This document shows, in pieces, positions 24,894-37,203 of a stretch of 64,000 nucleotides of DNA. Each line of letters opens with the position of its first letter. Positions within the stretch are counted from its first letter, which is position 1. Source of the stretch: Sipunculus nudus (lineage: Eukaryota > Annelida > Sipuncula > Golfingiida > Sipunculidae). Made by a program: the position numbers and the translations under genes. A model generated the notes under the pieces. The model made no database searches and was not told the origin of the DNA. It was given only the letters and a program-made list of their open reading frames with translations. Location of the stretch: positions 297,001-361,000 of the forward strand of contig JAPPUL010000084.1 of NCBI GenBank assembly GCA_026874595.1, in the 5' to 3' direction.

Positions 24894-25419
24894 CTACTAT
24901 GTCCATTATATCCTGCTCCGTTAATACCTTTGTCTCCAACGACGGTGGCATTACTGTCGATTTCTGAAACGCTCGCCTGTCCGCTATAACCTGATACAAC
25001 CATTCATCTGTCTTCTTCTTACTCCTACCAAGCTTACTACGATAACGCTTTAGCGACACCCCTATATCTCCACATCCCGCTGAATCATCTGTACAATGAC
25101 AAGCTGCACAGTTACCTGTCTTGGTATTAGAAAATATCTTCCGTCCTTTCTCAACATCTCCTTTTAAATTTGATGGGTATTTATGCTTTTTTGGTTTAGA
25201 GTTTAGATCTGTAAATATTTTTGCAGGATCATATTCCCCGCCTGTCTTATAATCTACTAAAGTCTTTTGACTTGTTACATTAGATACTGATTTAGCTTCT
25301 GCCGTTCTCCCTTTGGCAGACTCCTCGTTTTGCTCTTGGGCCCCTCCGCATGCACTAATCGACATTAGCATAACTAACACAAACATCCATATCCCTTGCT
25401 TTCTTATTTGTAGGTACAT
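24871..25419 (-). CDS. soxX: Sulfur-oxidising cytochrome SoxX, probable lipoprotein
   Basis: The protein (182 aa from ATG 25419) is the monohaem partner of SoxA. It has a hydrophobic signal ending MSISAC (Cys24), a relaxed lipobox, then a Ser/Glu-rich linker, then the cytochrome domain with CAACH (Cys104-His108), GDIGVSLKRY, VMPPS (likely axial Met) and the final ILDIVAYLNSLR-like helix. An in-frame GTG lies three codons upstream, but AAGGA is nine to ten bases from the ATG, which I prefer. It is first of the sox operon, divergent from the TPR/SPOR gene across about 220 bp. Confidence 0.88.
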   Translation of the reverse strand: MYLQIRKQGIWMFVLVMLMSISACGGAQEQNEESAKGRTAEAKSVSNVTSQKTLVDYKTGGEYDPAKIFTDLNSKPKKHKYPSNLKGDVEKGRKIFSNTKTGNCAACHCTDDSAGCGDIGVSLKRYRSKLGRSKKKTDEWLYQVIADRRAFQKSTVMPPSLETKVLTEQDIMDIVAYLNSLR

Positions 25420-25639
25420 ACTACTCACTTCCTTATAATTAATAGTCTCTTTTTTATTTTTGCGTTTTTTAAAACCTAACTTAAAGCCTGCTTCGTACTC
25501 TATTCTCCATATATCTCTCTACATATTCTAAACATATGTTTCTAAATATACTATTTATTTTTCTAAATTCAATTAAATTAAATTTATTAGCATATTTTAA
25601 TCTAGCCTAATTACATTTTTTTATTATCGTTTCTGTGTT

Positions 25640-26524
25640 GTGCACTTATATATCTTGGCCTTTTATCTAATATTCATATCTGCTTTATCTTTTTCTAAAG
25701 ATACTCAAAATATTACACCAAATGAAATTAGCACTTCCCAACAACAAAATCTACATAATTTAGAGCCTATAAGCAATTATTCTACTTTTAATCAAGCTCT
25801 TTATTTCTTCCTTAATGGGAAACTTATTAAAAGTTATAATCTTTTCAATAAAGCTTTGTTCTATAAAAATAACTTTGAGCCAAAGGCTTTATTCTTTATG
25901 GCTAAAATCCTTATCTTACAAAAAAAATTCTCACAGGCTAGAAATCTTATTTCTGCTCATATAAAAAAACTTAAAAGACATCCTTACTTCTTAAAACTTA
26001 TTTTCCTTATTGCCAAAACCAGATTCTATCAAAAGGATTATAATAAAACTATCTCAATCCTAAAGCATATTGAGAAAAAACAATTACCACAAAATGTCCA
26101 AATTCTAAATATTATGCCACCTATATATCTGCTGCTTGGACAGGCATACTTTTATCTTAAGAAATTTGATATGGCTAAGTTCTACTTCAACTTAATTATA
26201 GCTAAATTCCCAAACCTTGTTGAAACTATCTTTGCTTCACTCTGGATTAAGAATTTAAAATCTCGCAAAAACCTAAATACTAAAGAAGTATTTTTTGCTT
26301 CCTTCCTTATTCAAGCAGGACTTTTTAAAAATTTGGATTATGCAACCACCAGAAAAAACTTTATCCAAAACCTAAACTTTACTCCACGAATTATATCACA
26401 GTTTGAAAAGGACGTTAAAGTCTATAAAGTCGTTATACCCGTTGCTTCAAAAAAAAGAGCCAACCTAATCGTTAACTCGCTTAAATTAAATAACATATCT
26501 TCTTTCCTTATCAGTAATTTTTAA
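25640..26524 (+). CDS. Secreted TPR-like protein with a C-terminal SPOR-like segment
   Basis: The frame gives 294 aa from a GTG start; a signal peptide (hydrophobic to about residue 19) is followed by helical repeats (FNQALYFFLNGKLIKSYNLFNKALF, PPIYLLLGQAYFYLKKFDMAKFYF) resembling tetratricopeptide repeats. The C-terminal VYKVVIPVASKKRANLIVNSLKLNNISSFLI has the pattern of a SPOR domain, which binds denuded septal peptidoglycan. The start is uncertain: no Shine-Dalgarno is visible, and the frame stays open to an ATT about ten codons upstream. It precedes mutS by 79 bp. Function is inferred from fold only. Confidence 0.6.
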   Translation: MHLYILAFYLIFISALSFSKDTQNITPNEISTSQQQNLHNLEPISNYSTFNQALYFFLNGKLIKSYNLFNKALFYKNNFEPKALFFMAKILILQKKFSQARNLISAHIKKLKRHPYFLKLIFLIAKTRFYQKDYNKTISILKHIEKKQLPQNVQILNIMPPIYLLLGQAYFYLKKFDMAKFYFNLIIAKFPNLVETIFASLWIKNLKSRKNLNTKEVFFASFLIQAGLFKNLDYATTRKNFIQNLNFTPRIISQFEKDVKVYKVVIPVASKKRANLIVNSLKLNNISSFLISNF

Positions 26525-26603
26525 AACAATAATTATTCTCATTTTAAAAACTTATCTTTAAATTTAATTAAAATACTTTTTAATAACCTATGGAGATCCT
26601 ATC

Positions 26604-30271
<3,668 letters not shown>

Positions 30272-30397
30272 TTATTAAGGCTATATTTAGATAATCCTTT
30301 ACTTAAAATTAAATAAAATAAATTTATTTTCTAAAGCAAGCTTTATTTAACATCTAATATATCAAAATAAGCCCCTTAATACAAACCCAAAACCCTT

Positions 30398-31086
30398 CTA
30401 TAAAGCCTCCCCTAAATATACTCTATTCTTTACGATATATGGAATTGATACTAAAACAAAACCCAACCATAAAGCATGTGGCAAGAACTCCTTTATATAT
30501 ATTAAATTTAATACATACTCATACTCTTCTTGACTCCATTGCTCTTTTACCGAGCCCAATAATACCAGCTTATACCAAATTAGAAGAAAGGTTCCCATAA
30601 TGACTAAAAGTATTAAATAGCTTAATATAATCTGTAATAAATTAATAAACTTACTTTTTGTTATGTGTAATTTTATGTATAGCAATTGTAAAAATAAAAA
30701 CTTTACATAGAAAAAAAATTCAAATATTAAAACATTCATATTTAAATTCTTATAGAGTAATAAAAGACTTGTTTCTATAAGCATATATATGTATAGTAAG
30801 ATTAAAAGTCCCTTAATAAGCTCTTTAGAACCACTATCCCATTCAAATTCTCGAAAATATAATACTGCCTTCATAAGCAATATCCCACCCAATGGCAATA
30901 ACGGTATACTTAAATTCATTATTTCAAACGATATGTATACAAAACCATCCAGCGGATTTAATAACTGGCCTTCTTCAAAAAAGAACTTTATTTGGGGAAT
31001 TACTTTAATTATAAAAAAAAAATGTTTGATATAAAAAAGTAAAGAATTATATAATACTTTAAAACAGCATCTTTATTAAGATTCAT
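30398..31086 (-). pseudogene. Membrane protein gene frameshifted at a T10 homopolymer
   Basis: The downstream frame (30398-30919 from ATG) encodes a 173 aa protein with about four hydrophobic helices and no known family. The same frame stays open upstream through protein-like sequence (VIPQIKFFFEEGQLLNPLDGF) to a run of ten Ts on the coding strand (A run 31013-31022 on plus). Just upstream, in another frame, an ATG at 31084-31086 opens a typical membrane N-terminus (MNLNKDAVLKYYIILYFF) that reaches a stop just after the T run. Eleven Ts instead of ten would fuse them into one protein of about 230 aa. This is either a recent frameshift, a phase-variable gene, a slippage-expressed gene or a sequencing error. 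Confidence 0.7.
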
Positions 31087-31144
31087 TATTCTCACAAATT
31101 ATTATAGTTTATCTGCAGCCTATATTTGCCCATATTAAAAAATG

Positions 31145-32584
31145 CTATATAGTTATTGCAACAGCCCTAAGTTCTTCTTTCAATGGGTTTTCTTTAAGTA
31201 TTTTAATAACTTCCTCTTCTATAAAGTTATCAACTTGCTCACTACTTAATCCTATAAGCTTATTAGGATCTAAAAAGGATTTTATCTCATCCTCAGAAAG
31301 AGGTATTTTTTTACTATCACAAAGCAATTTGACAAACGGATTAGTCTCACCTTTTTCCTTAACTATCTTTGCCGAGTAAATAGCTATATTTCTAATTTCC
31401 TCATGTATTTGCTGTCTATCACATCCTCTATTTACCGCCTCAACAATTATATCTTCTGTGACCATAAATGGCAATTCCTCACAAAGACGTCGCTTTATAA
31501 CCGCTTCATTTACATCAAGCCCAACAATAACATCTGTATACAACATTAAAACAGCATCAACAGCTAAAAACGCTTCTGGTATGCTAAGTCGTTTATTTGC
31601 ACTATCATCCAAAGTCCGCTCAAACCATTGCAAAGACGCTGTCATTGAGGTGTTTTGCAATAGGTTTAAAACATAACGAGAAAGACTTGCAATACGCTCA
31701 CTCCTCATAGGATTTCTCTTATACGGCATTGCAGAAGACCCAACTTGTTCTGCCTCAAATGGTTCTTCAAGTTCACCAAGATGCTGCAATAAACGCATAT
31801 CGTTACTAAATTTATGTGCTGATTGTGCTACCCCGCTTAGTGTGCTAAGTACAAAATAATCCCACTTGCGGCTGTATGTTTGACCCGTTACAATTGCCTT
31901 CTTATCAAAACCCATAGCCTTTGTTATTGCATCATCAAGCTTTTGCACTTTGGTCTTATCATTATTAAATAGTTTAAGAAAAGAGTTTTGACTACCGATT
32001 GTACCCTTTGCTCCCCGAAAAGGAAGTTCTTTAAGTATATATTCAAGCTGCCTAAAATCGTATATTATATCCTGTAACCAAAGGCTTGCTCTTTTGCCGA
32101 CTGTTGTTGGTTGTGCTGTTTGGAAATGTGTATATCCAAGCGTTGCAAGACTTTTATATTTAAGACTAAAATCCTTTAAAACAGATATTAGTACTAAAAG
32201 TCTGTCTTTTACTAAATGCAACGCCTCCTTCATCTGAATAATATCGCTATTATCCATGACATAAGCACTTGTTGCTCCAAGATGTATTATTCCTTTGGCT
32301 TTCTCACACTGCTTGGCATATGCATGTATATGACCCATAACCTCATGCCTTGTCTTCTTTTCATAGTAGAGGGCCACTTCATAATTTATATTATCTTGAT
32401 TTTTTTCAAGCTCTTTAATTTGTTCTTCTTTTATTGGAACCCCAAGCCTCTTCTCCTCTTTGGCAAGCACCACCCAAAGCCGTCTCCAGATCCTATATCT
32501 CTTCTCAGCGGAGAATATATAGGACATTAAACCTGAGGCATATCTTGTTATTAACGGGTTTTGATATGTTTTCGTGTAATCCAT
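31145..32584 (-). CDS. purB: Adenylosuccinate lyase
   Basis: The 479 aa fumarase-superfamily enzyme cleaves SAICAR and adenylosuccinate in purine synthesis. The signature SSAMPYKRNPMRSERI (about residues 288-303) holds the catalytic serine loop, and HLGATSAYVMDNSD (about 101-114) and TLGYTHFQTAQPTT (about 152-165) are the other conserved regions. Length agrees with the eukaryote-like longer PurB. It lies 35 bp after a small zinc-cluster protein, with which it may be co-transcribed. Confidence 0.93.
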   Translation of the reverse strand: MDYTKTYQNPLITRYASGLMSYIFSAEKRYRIWRRLWVVLAKEEKRLGVPIKEEQIKELEKNQDNINYEVALYYEKKTRHEVMGHIHAYAKQCEKAKGIIHLGATSAYVMDNSDIIQMKEALHLVKDRLLVLISVLKDFSLKYKSLATLGYTHFQTAQPTTVGKRASLWLQDIIYDFRQLEYILKELPFRGAKGTIGSQNSFLKLFNNDKTKVQKLDDAITKAMGFDKKAIVTGQTYSRKWDYFVLSTLSGVAQSAHKFSNDMRLLQHLGELEEPFEAEQVGSSAMPYKRNPMRSERIASLSRYVLNLLQNTSMTASLQWFERTLDDSANKRLSIPEAFLAVDAVLMLYTDVIVGLDVNEAVIKRRLCEELPFMVTEDIIVEAVNRGCDRQQIHEEIRNIAIYSAKIVKEKGETNPFVKLLCDSKKIPLSEDEIKSFLDPNKLIGLSSEQVDNFIEEEVIKILKENPLKEELRAVAITI

Positions 32585-32601
32585 AAAAAAAGATGTGTAG
32601 C

Positions 32602-32630
32602 TTTACTACTATCTCTTATTTAGTAGTAAA
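32602..32630 (-). promoter_or_regulatory. Hairpin straddling the stop of the gene before purB
   Basis: TTTACTACTA (32602-32611) and TAGTAGTAAA (32621-32630) form a perfect 10 bp stem with a nine-base loop around the stop codon (32620-32622) of the 107 aa gene. On the minus strand seven Ts follow about ten bases after the stem, just before purB. Partial termination is possible. Confidence 0.4.
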
Positions 32631-32943
32631 TTTCATCTTTAATAGGTAAGCTCTTTCGAAGGTCTTTGAGATAACTTTTAAGCTCACCCATAGGCTCATA
32701 ATGTTCGCATTCTTCTACTGTCCGTCTTGCAACTGTAAAAAATTTATAAAGCTTCTCCTCGCCCAGTTTCTTTTTCCACTGTTTAGACAAACACTTAACT
32801 CTTAATCTATATTGACTATCCTTCCCAACAGGAACCTTCACCAATACACAGTGCATACAGTTTGCACAAAATATAACTTTACTGTCGCGAGTTGTACGTT
32901 TATCGACGGCGACCGACATTGTAGACTCATTCTCTGTACTCAT
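32620..32943 (-). CDS. Small cysteine-motif protein, possible zinc binder, upstream of purB
   Basis: I do not recognise this 107 aa protein. CANCMHC at residues 26-32 (CxxCxxC), a further Cys in VKCLSKQW near 51 and the Cys of VEECEHYEPM could form a zinc site. The rest is basic with no membrane segment. It is followed by purB on the same strand and a hairpin over its stop codon. A link to purine synthesis is suggested only by position. The next 534 bp upstream hold no gene. Confidence 0.6.
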   Translation of the reverse strand: MSTENESTMSVAVDKRTTRDSKVIFCANCMHCVLVKVPVGKDSQYRLRVKCLSKQWKKKLGEEKLYKFFTVARRTVEECEHYEPMGELKSYLKDLRKSLPIKDEIYY

Positions 32944-33477
32944 AATTAATATCTCCTTATCTTTAAAACAATACTACTATAATAAAAGCTATTCTCTTCC
33001 TTGTAACACATATATTAACATAATCTCACGAACAATTAAGTAGATAAAGTTTATAAGATATGCTAACTTTTAAGTATTAACTTACCACAATCTCATTAAT
33101 ACTATAGTATCAATCCTACAAAGTCAAGAAAAACTTTTTAATTTAATAGCCCTTCTATATACGTTTATAAGCATATTACTAATCAAATGTATATATTATA
33201 TATCTTTATTATTCGAGTAAAAGACCTGAAAACAAAAGAGTATTTTATTTGCTTTAAAGATGCATACTACATGCTTTGTAAATATAATTAAAACATAAGC
33301 TACTTCCAGAATCATGTATTTTGTTAAATGAAGTTTACATGGCAAAGTGTTTCAAACCTAAGAAATTATATAAAACCCCTTGACTTTAAAGATATGATTA
33401 TGGTAATTTGTAATGCTAATATATGTTTTGTTTGTTATCTTAAGTGTTGTCTACATAAGGTAATATTCTTTATTTAC
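32944..33477. other. Long AT-rich intergenic region before tRNA-Ala
   Basis: No coding frame with a ribosome-binding site is visible on either strand in these 534 bp. An open frame (33328-33579) runs straight through the tRNA and is an artefact. A TTGACT near 33380 could be part of the tRNA promoter, but no clear -10 is paired with it. Confidence 0.6.
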
Positions 33478-33551
33478 GGGGGCGTAGCTCAGTCTGGTAG
33501 AGCGTTTGAATGGCATTCAAAAAGTCGGGGGTTCAATTCCCCTCGTCTCCA
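33478..33551 (+). tRNA. tRNA-Ala (anticodon GGC)
   Basis: The 74-base cloverleaf is complete: acceptor GGGGGCG pairs with CGTCTCC, the D arm is GCTC...GAGC, the anticodon stem TTTGA/TCAAA encloses loop ATGGCAT with anticodon GGC, and the T arm is GGGGG-TTCAATT-CCCCT. The discriminator is A at 33551. The 3' CCA is not encoded (GGA follows), so a CCA-adding enzyme is needed. The next gene begins 20 bp later. Confidence 0.95.
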
Positions 33552-33571
33552 GGAATTTAAGGGTTGGCTTT

Positions 33572-35119
33572 ATGGATAATATAGAAAACACGCAAAACAT
33601 GCAAGATAATAGTAGTGCACACTCCCAGCAAAAAAAACAAACTCTAATGTTCAAAAAGGAAGGCGCAAGTGTAAATAAAAAAGCGTTCCTTAAAGACTTA
33701 CTTAAAGATTGTCCAACTGAGATTAAAAATGAACTGATTAATGCCAAGAAAAGACTTGATGATGATAATAATACCTCAAACAAAATAAAGCTTAGTAATG
33801 CATATATTACCCTACAAAAATATATACTAAAGACAACAATTAACTCTAAACTCCGTTATTCACAATTGCTATGCATTCGATTCAATTTGCTTGATCTTGA
33901 TTATATATCAGACAGACAGTTTGAAATAATAAAGGCAATGACAACGCTATCAAAAGAGATAAAGCATAATTCTTATGATATAGAAAGTATTTTTTATATT
34001 GATGAGTGGTTTAATGCAGTTAAATCAAGTAGAATTAAAAATAGCATTACAGACGAAGTTTATAAAGAACGTATAAGCTCACCAGATATAATTAATTCTA
34101 AAATAGATGATAAAATAGATAAAAAGGAGTCAGAACTTGCATTTATAGGAAAAGCTATTGCTGATATAGAGAATGAGGAAAACGTCCTACAAGATTTAAC
34201 AAAGACCTTAATGCATGTAAAGTCCGATAAAGTCCATCCAAGTACAAAATCTAACTTATTAAAAACATATGCAACAGATCGTAAAAAAGAAGTTATTAGC
34301 ATACTAAGAAGTTGCAAAAAGCTTATCCGCAAAGATAATGAACTTAAAAAGGCATATAAGATATTTACAAGGCTTGAGGAGGAATTATCAGAACTTAAAG
34401 ATTTAAAGCTTAATGATGGAAAAATAAAAACAAAAATTAGTATGTTAAACCAAGAGTATGTGACAGCTAAAAAGATGATAAAACTGTGTGTAGGAGTTCA
34501 AGGCAATCGTTTTCCGATATTGATGAGTAAATATTTTAGTGAAGATATAAGAAACTGTGCAACAAAGGAAAACATACTAAAGCTAATAGAGGCCTTTGAA
34601 AATATAGATTATACGGTCTTTGCAAGGAGATACCGAGGAATGACAAACCGAGTATTTCCCCATATAATATTACTCCCTTGCTATGGGACAAAGGCAATCT
34701 GTTGGGAGGCAGTACCAAGAAATAATAGAGCAATTGGACAAAGTACGCTTGCAGTACCACTGTTTCCCAAAAGCCTTGAGATAGCACTACTAAGTGGACT
34801 TGCAGATCTTAGATGGGAGAGTGAAAAACAGCATGCAGGACAACATTGGATGAGTGAAGGACTTACGGGACATTATTATACTTACTTTTTAAGTACAAAA
34901 GTAAAAGCTAATGTAAAAGATTATTTTATAGCAGATTATATCACCTGGATGATGTACGAAAGCAACGGCAGGCTTAAATTAAACAAGGGTGTACGTGATA
35001 TTTTTTGGTTTTTTATACCATTTAATGAAAAAATAAAAGAAGAGTTATGCGAGAAAAGTTATGTTTATTCAGAACTCTACATAAAGGAAAAGATAAAAGA
35101 ACAATCTCGCAATGTATAA
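33572..35119 (+). CDS. Large cytoplasmic protein of unknown function
   Basis: I do not recognise this 515 aa protein. The frame is open from within the tRNA, but ATG 33572 is the first start outside it. Residues about 30-330 are Lys/Glu-rich and helical, partly coiled-coil. The C-terminal part (about 370-480) is more conserved-looking, with aromatic and glycine motifs (PHIILLPCYGTKAICWEAVPR and AGQHWMSEGLTGHYYTYF). No signal peptide or membrane segment is seen. It overlaps the next gene by eight bases, so the two are probably translated together. Confidence 0.6.
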   Translation: MDNIENTQNMQDNSSAHSQQKKQTLMFKKEGASVNKKAFLKDLLKDCPTEIKNELINAKKRLDDDNNTSNKIKLSNAYITLQKYILKTTINSKLRYSQLLCIRFNLLDLDYISDRQFEIIKAMTTLSKEIKHNSYDIESIFYIDEWFNAVKSSRIKNSITDEVYKERISSPDIINSKIDDKIDKKESELAFIGKAIADIENEENVLQDLTKTLMHVKSDKVHPSTKSNLLKTYATDRKKEVISILRSCKKLIRKDNELKKAYKIFTRLEEELSELKDLKLNDGKIKTKISMLNQEYVTAKKMIKLCVGVQGNRFPILMSKYFSEDIRNCATKENILKLIEAFENIDYTVFARRYRGMTNRVFPHIILLPCYGTKAICWEAVPRNNRAIGQSTLAVPLFPKSLEIALLSGLADLRWESEKQHAGQHWMSEGLTGHYYTYFLSTKVKANVKDYFIADYITWMMYESNGRLKLNKGVRDIFWFFIPFNEKIKEELCEKSYVYSELYIKEKIKEQSRNV

Positions 35120-35888
35120 AAGTAAATACAAAACAGACTTATTGTTGTTATTTGTGTTTTTAATATTAGTGTTAACAAGCTGCACCGCCCAAAAGACTAT
35201 TAAAAGCTCCTATCTAAAGGATTATCCTCTAAATCTCAAATCCATAATATCAAATAATGCAAAAGTTCCATCATTTAGTTCAGACTTTACAATAAGTATA
35301 AATAATACGAGTTTTGACGGAAAAATAGTTTTTGACAAGGAAAAGGATTACCTAACTTTTAGACTTAATGATGTTTTAACAGATGATATTGTACTTGATG
35401 TAGAAGTTTTATCACAACATGTTTTTGCAAAGATATATAAAGACGGGATTTTAGATAGAAAGATAAGCAGAGCAAAAGAAGATATAAATTTAAAAGATTA
35501 TTTTGAAGGTATTAATATAAGTTTTAATAGGCTTTTAAAATTCCTTACAATGCAGGTTGAAATACTTGATGATGCAAAAGATATAGTAGAACAAGATAGA
35601 GCTGATTTAGACAAAGTATTTTATAAATTGAGCAAAGAAGATGGATATATAAAACAGTTAATTGCTTTAGATAGGAGCAGTAAAAGGCTTAAAGAGCTAA
35701 TATATTATAGGAATGGTAAGCGAGAATATTTTGTAAAGTATAAGAAATATATAAAGCATGAGAAGTTTGTTTACCCTGTTAAGGTATCTTTCTATCATGT
35801 TGCAAGAGAGTTAGACATTCTTATATATTTTAGCAATACAGTATTCCCCAAAAAAGCCAATGCAAATAATGACAAAACAAAAGCTTAG
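35112..35888 (+). CDS. Lipoprotein of unknown function
   Basis: The 258 aa protein has a lipoprotein signal with lipobox VLTSC (Cys24), then alternating strands (FSSDFTISINNTSFDGKIVFDKEKDYLTFRL) that resemble the half-barrel of LolB/LolA-like or similar outer-membrane lipoprotein domains. No family is certain. It overlaps the upstream unknown gene by eight bases and the following cyclo-ligase gene by up to 29 bases, so all three are probably one operon. Confidence 0.6.
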   Translation: MYKSKYKTDLLLLFVFLILVLTSCTAQKTIKSSYLKDYPLNLKSIISNNAKVPSFSSDFTISINNTSFDGKIVFDKEKDYLTFRLNDVLTDDIVLDVEVLSQHVFAKIYKDGILDRKISRAKEDINLKDYFEGINISFNRLLKFLTMQVEILDDAKDIVEQDRADLDKVFYKLSKEDGYIKQLIALDRSSKRLKELIYYRNGKREYFVKYKKYIKHEKFVYPVKVSFYHVARELDILIYFSNTVFPKKANANNDKTKA

Positions 35889-36510
35889 AAATGGTTGTCT
35901 TTTGAAAAGAAAGAGCTTAAAAGAAGAAGAGATAATCATAAAAAGCGCTTTTGTACACGAGAACGTACTCTCTTTATTATATGAATTAATAAATATAAAA
36001 GCTAAAGCTAAAAACAACGAAGAAAATATAATTGAAGAAAGTATAATTATAGCTTCCTACGCCTACAAAGCTAGTGAGGTACGGACAAAGTTATTAAATA
36101 AATCACTTACAAGAAATTGCACTATAGATGAAGTAGTAATCAAATTGGCATTACCCAAAGTGGATATAAAAAGAGGTCTTATTTTTTATAAAATAGATGA
36201 TTATGATAAAGACCTTGAGCGTGGCAGCTATGGAATACTTGAGCCTAAACTTGGCAAAACATTAGTTTCATCAAAAGAGATTAAGATTGCGCTTATACCA
36301 TGTGTAGGGGTTGATTTAGATGGGAATAGACTCGGTTATGGGAAAGGATATTACGACAACTTTCTAAGGCTAAACCCACATATTATAAAAGTAGGTCTTG
36401 TATTTAGCTTTCAAATCTTAGATAAGATTCCCAAGGAGCACCACGATATTTCAATGGATTATATAATAACAGAAGATAATATCTATAAAGTCAAAAGGAG
36501 TATTATTTAA
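35860..36510 (+). CDS. 5-formyltetrahydrofolate cyclo-ligase
   Basis: The 216 aa enzyme converts 5-formyl-THF to 5,10-methenyl-THF with ATP. The C-terminal motif LIPCVGVDLDGNRLGYGKGYYDNFL is diagnostic, as is the N-terminal basic helix (NGCLLKRKSLKEEEI) that replaces R-x-x-x-R-x-x-L. The domain is slightly longer than usual because of a charged insertion near residues 45-60. Either ATG 35860 or ATG 35869 could start it, both within the preceding lipoprotein gene. The end overlaps the convergent barrel gene by eight bases. Confidence 0.85.
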   Translation: MQIMTKQKLRNGCLLKRKSLKEEEIIIKSAFVHENVLSLLYELINIKAKAKNNEENIIEESIIIASYAYKASEVRTKLLNKSLTRNCTIDEVVIKLALPKVDIKRGLIFYKIDDYDKDLERGSYGILEPKLGKTLVSSKEIKIALIPCVGVDLDGNRLGYGKGYYDNFLRLNPHIIKVGLVFSFQILDKIPKEHHDISMDYIITEDNIYKVKRSII

Positions 36511-37069
36511 ACTTATAAACAATTCCTGCCATGAAATTTATAGGAACTAGAAAGCTATCACCAATAATAAACTCAACACGGGTCAACAAAGGCAAATAAA
36601 TATTTGCACCTAAGTTTATCTCAATACCAAAATCCATTAAAACCCCAGGCTCAACACTTTTGTTATCACCAACCCCAATAAGTGCTCCAACCCCAACCCC
36701 AAGCCTAAAAAAGTCATTAAAAAAATGAAAATTGGCAATGGCATAAGTTCCAACATAATTAATATCTCTTTGTTTTGGAGCATCAGATGGATGGGTAATA
36801 TTATTACCACGAATTAATGCATGCATATAAAATATATCAACTCCAACAGAAATATGTTTATGAAACTTGTACGAAGCCTGAAGATGCCCTCGATAATTAA
36901 GCAGATTTCCATCATCACCAACATCTACCTTATTCCCGCCAGTATATCCTACCCCTCCAAGTATCCCCAATTGAAAGAAACCTTTATAATAAGAATAGTT
37001 TAAAACTGGGATAAATAAAACTATTAGAAAAGAAAAGACAAATACTAAAAACCTAATGTTACACTTCAT
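36503..37069 (-). CDS. Small outer-membrane beta-barrel protein, paralogue 1
   Basis: The 188 aa protein has a signal peptide (to about residue 26) and alternating amphipathic strands with glycine and aromatic girdles (FFQLGILGGVGYTGGNK, FFNDFFRLGVGVGALIGVGDNKS, IYLPLLTRVEFIIGDSF), predicting an eight-stranded barrel ending YKFK. It is related to the genes at 42932-43495 and 43681-44244, which share the GxGYT/GxGDNKS landmarks. Function is unknown; such barrels act as porins, adhesins or lipid carriers. GGAGTTTAG precedes the ATG. Confidence 0.75.
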   Translation of the reverse strand: MKCNIRFLVFVFSFLIVLFIPVLNYSYYKGFFQLGILGGVGYTGGNKVDVGDDGNLLNYRGHLQASYKFHKHISVGVDIFYMHALIRGNNITHPSDAPKQRDINYVGTYAIANFHFFNDFFRLGVGVGALIGVGDNKSVEPGVLMDFGIEINLGANIYLPLLTRVEFIIGDSFLVPINFMAGIVYKFK

Positions 37070-37203
37070 CTAAACTCCATACCCTATATTTAAACCATCA
37101 AAGATAGGATTAATAACTAAATAATAACTAAATTATGTATCCCATATAATTTAATAAACCATTCAAATTGCATAAACTTAAAAATCTAATATCTTTTAAA
37201 ATC

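Noticed and set aside
33328-33579. 83-aa open frame on the plus strand
   Set aside because: It reads straight through the tRNA-Ala gene; its GGVAQSGRAFEWHSKSRGFNSPRL-like tail is the familiar translated-tRNA artefact.
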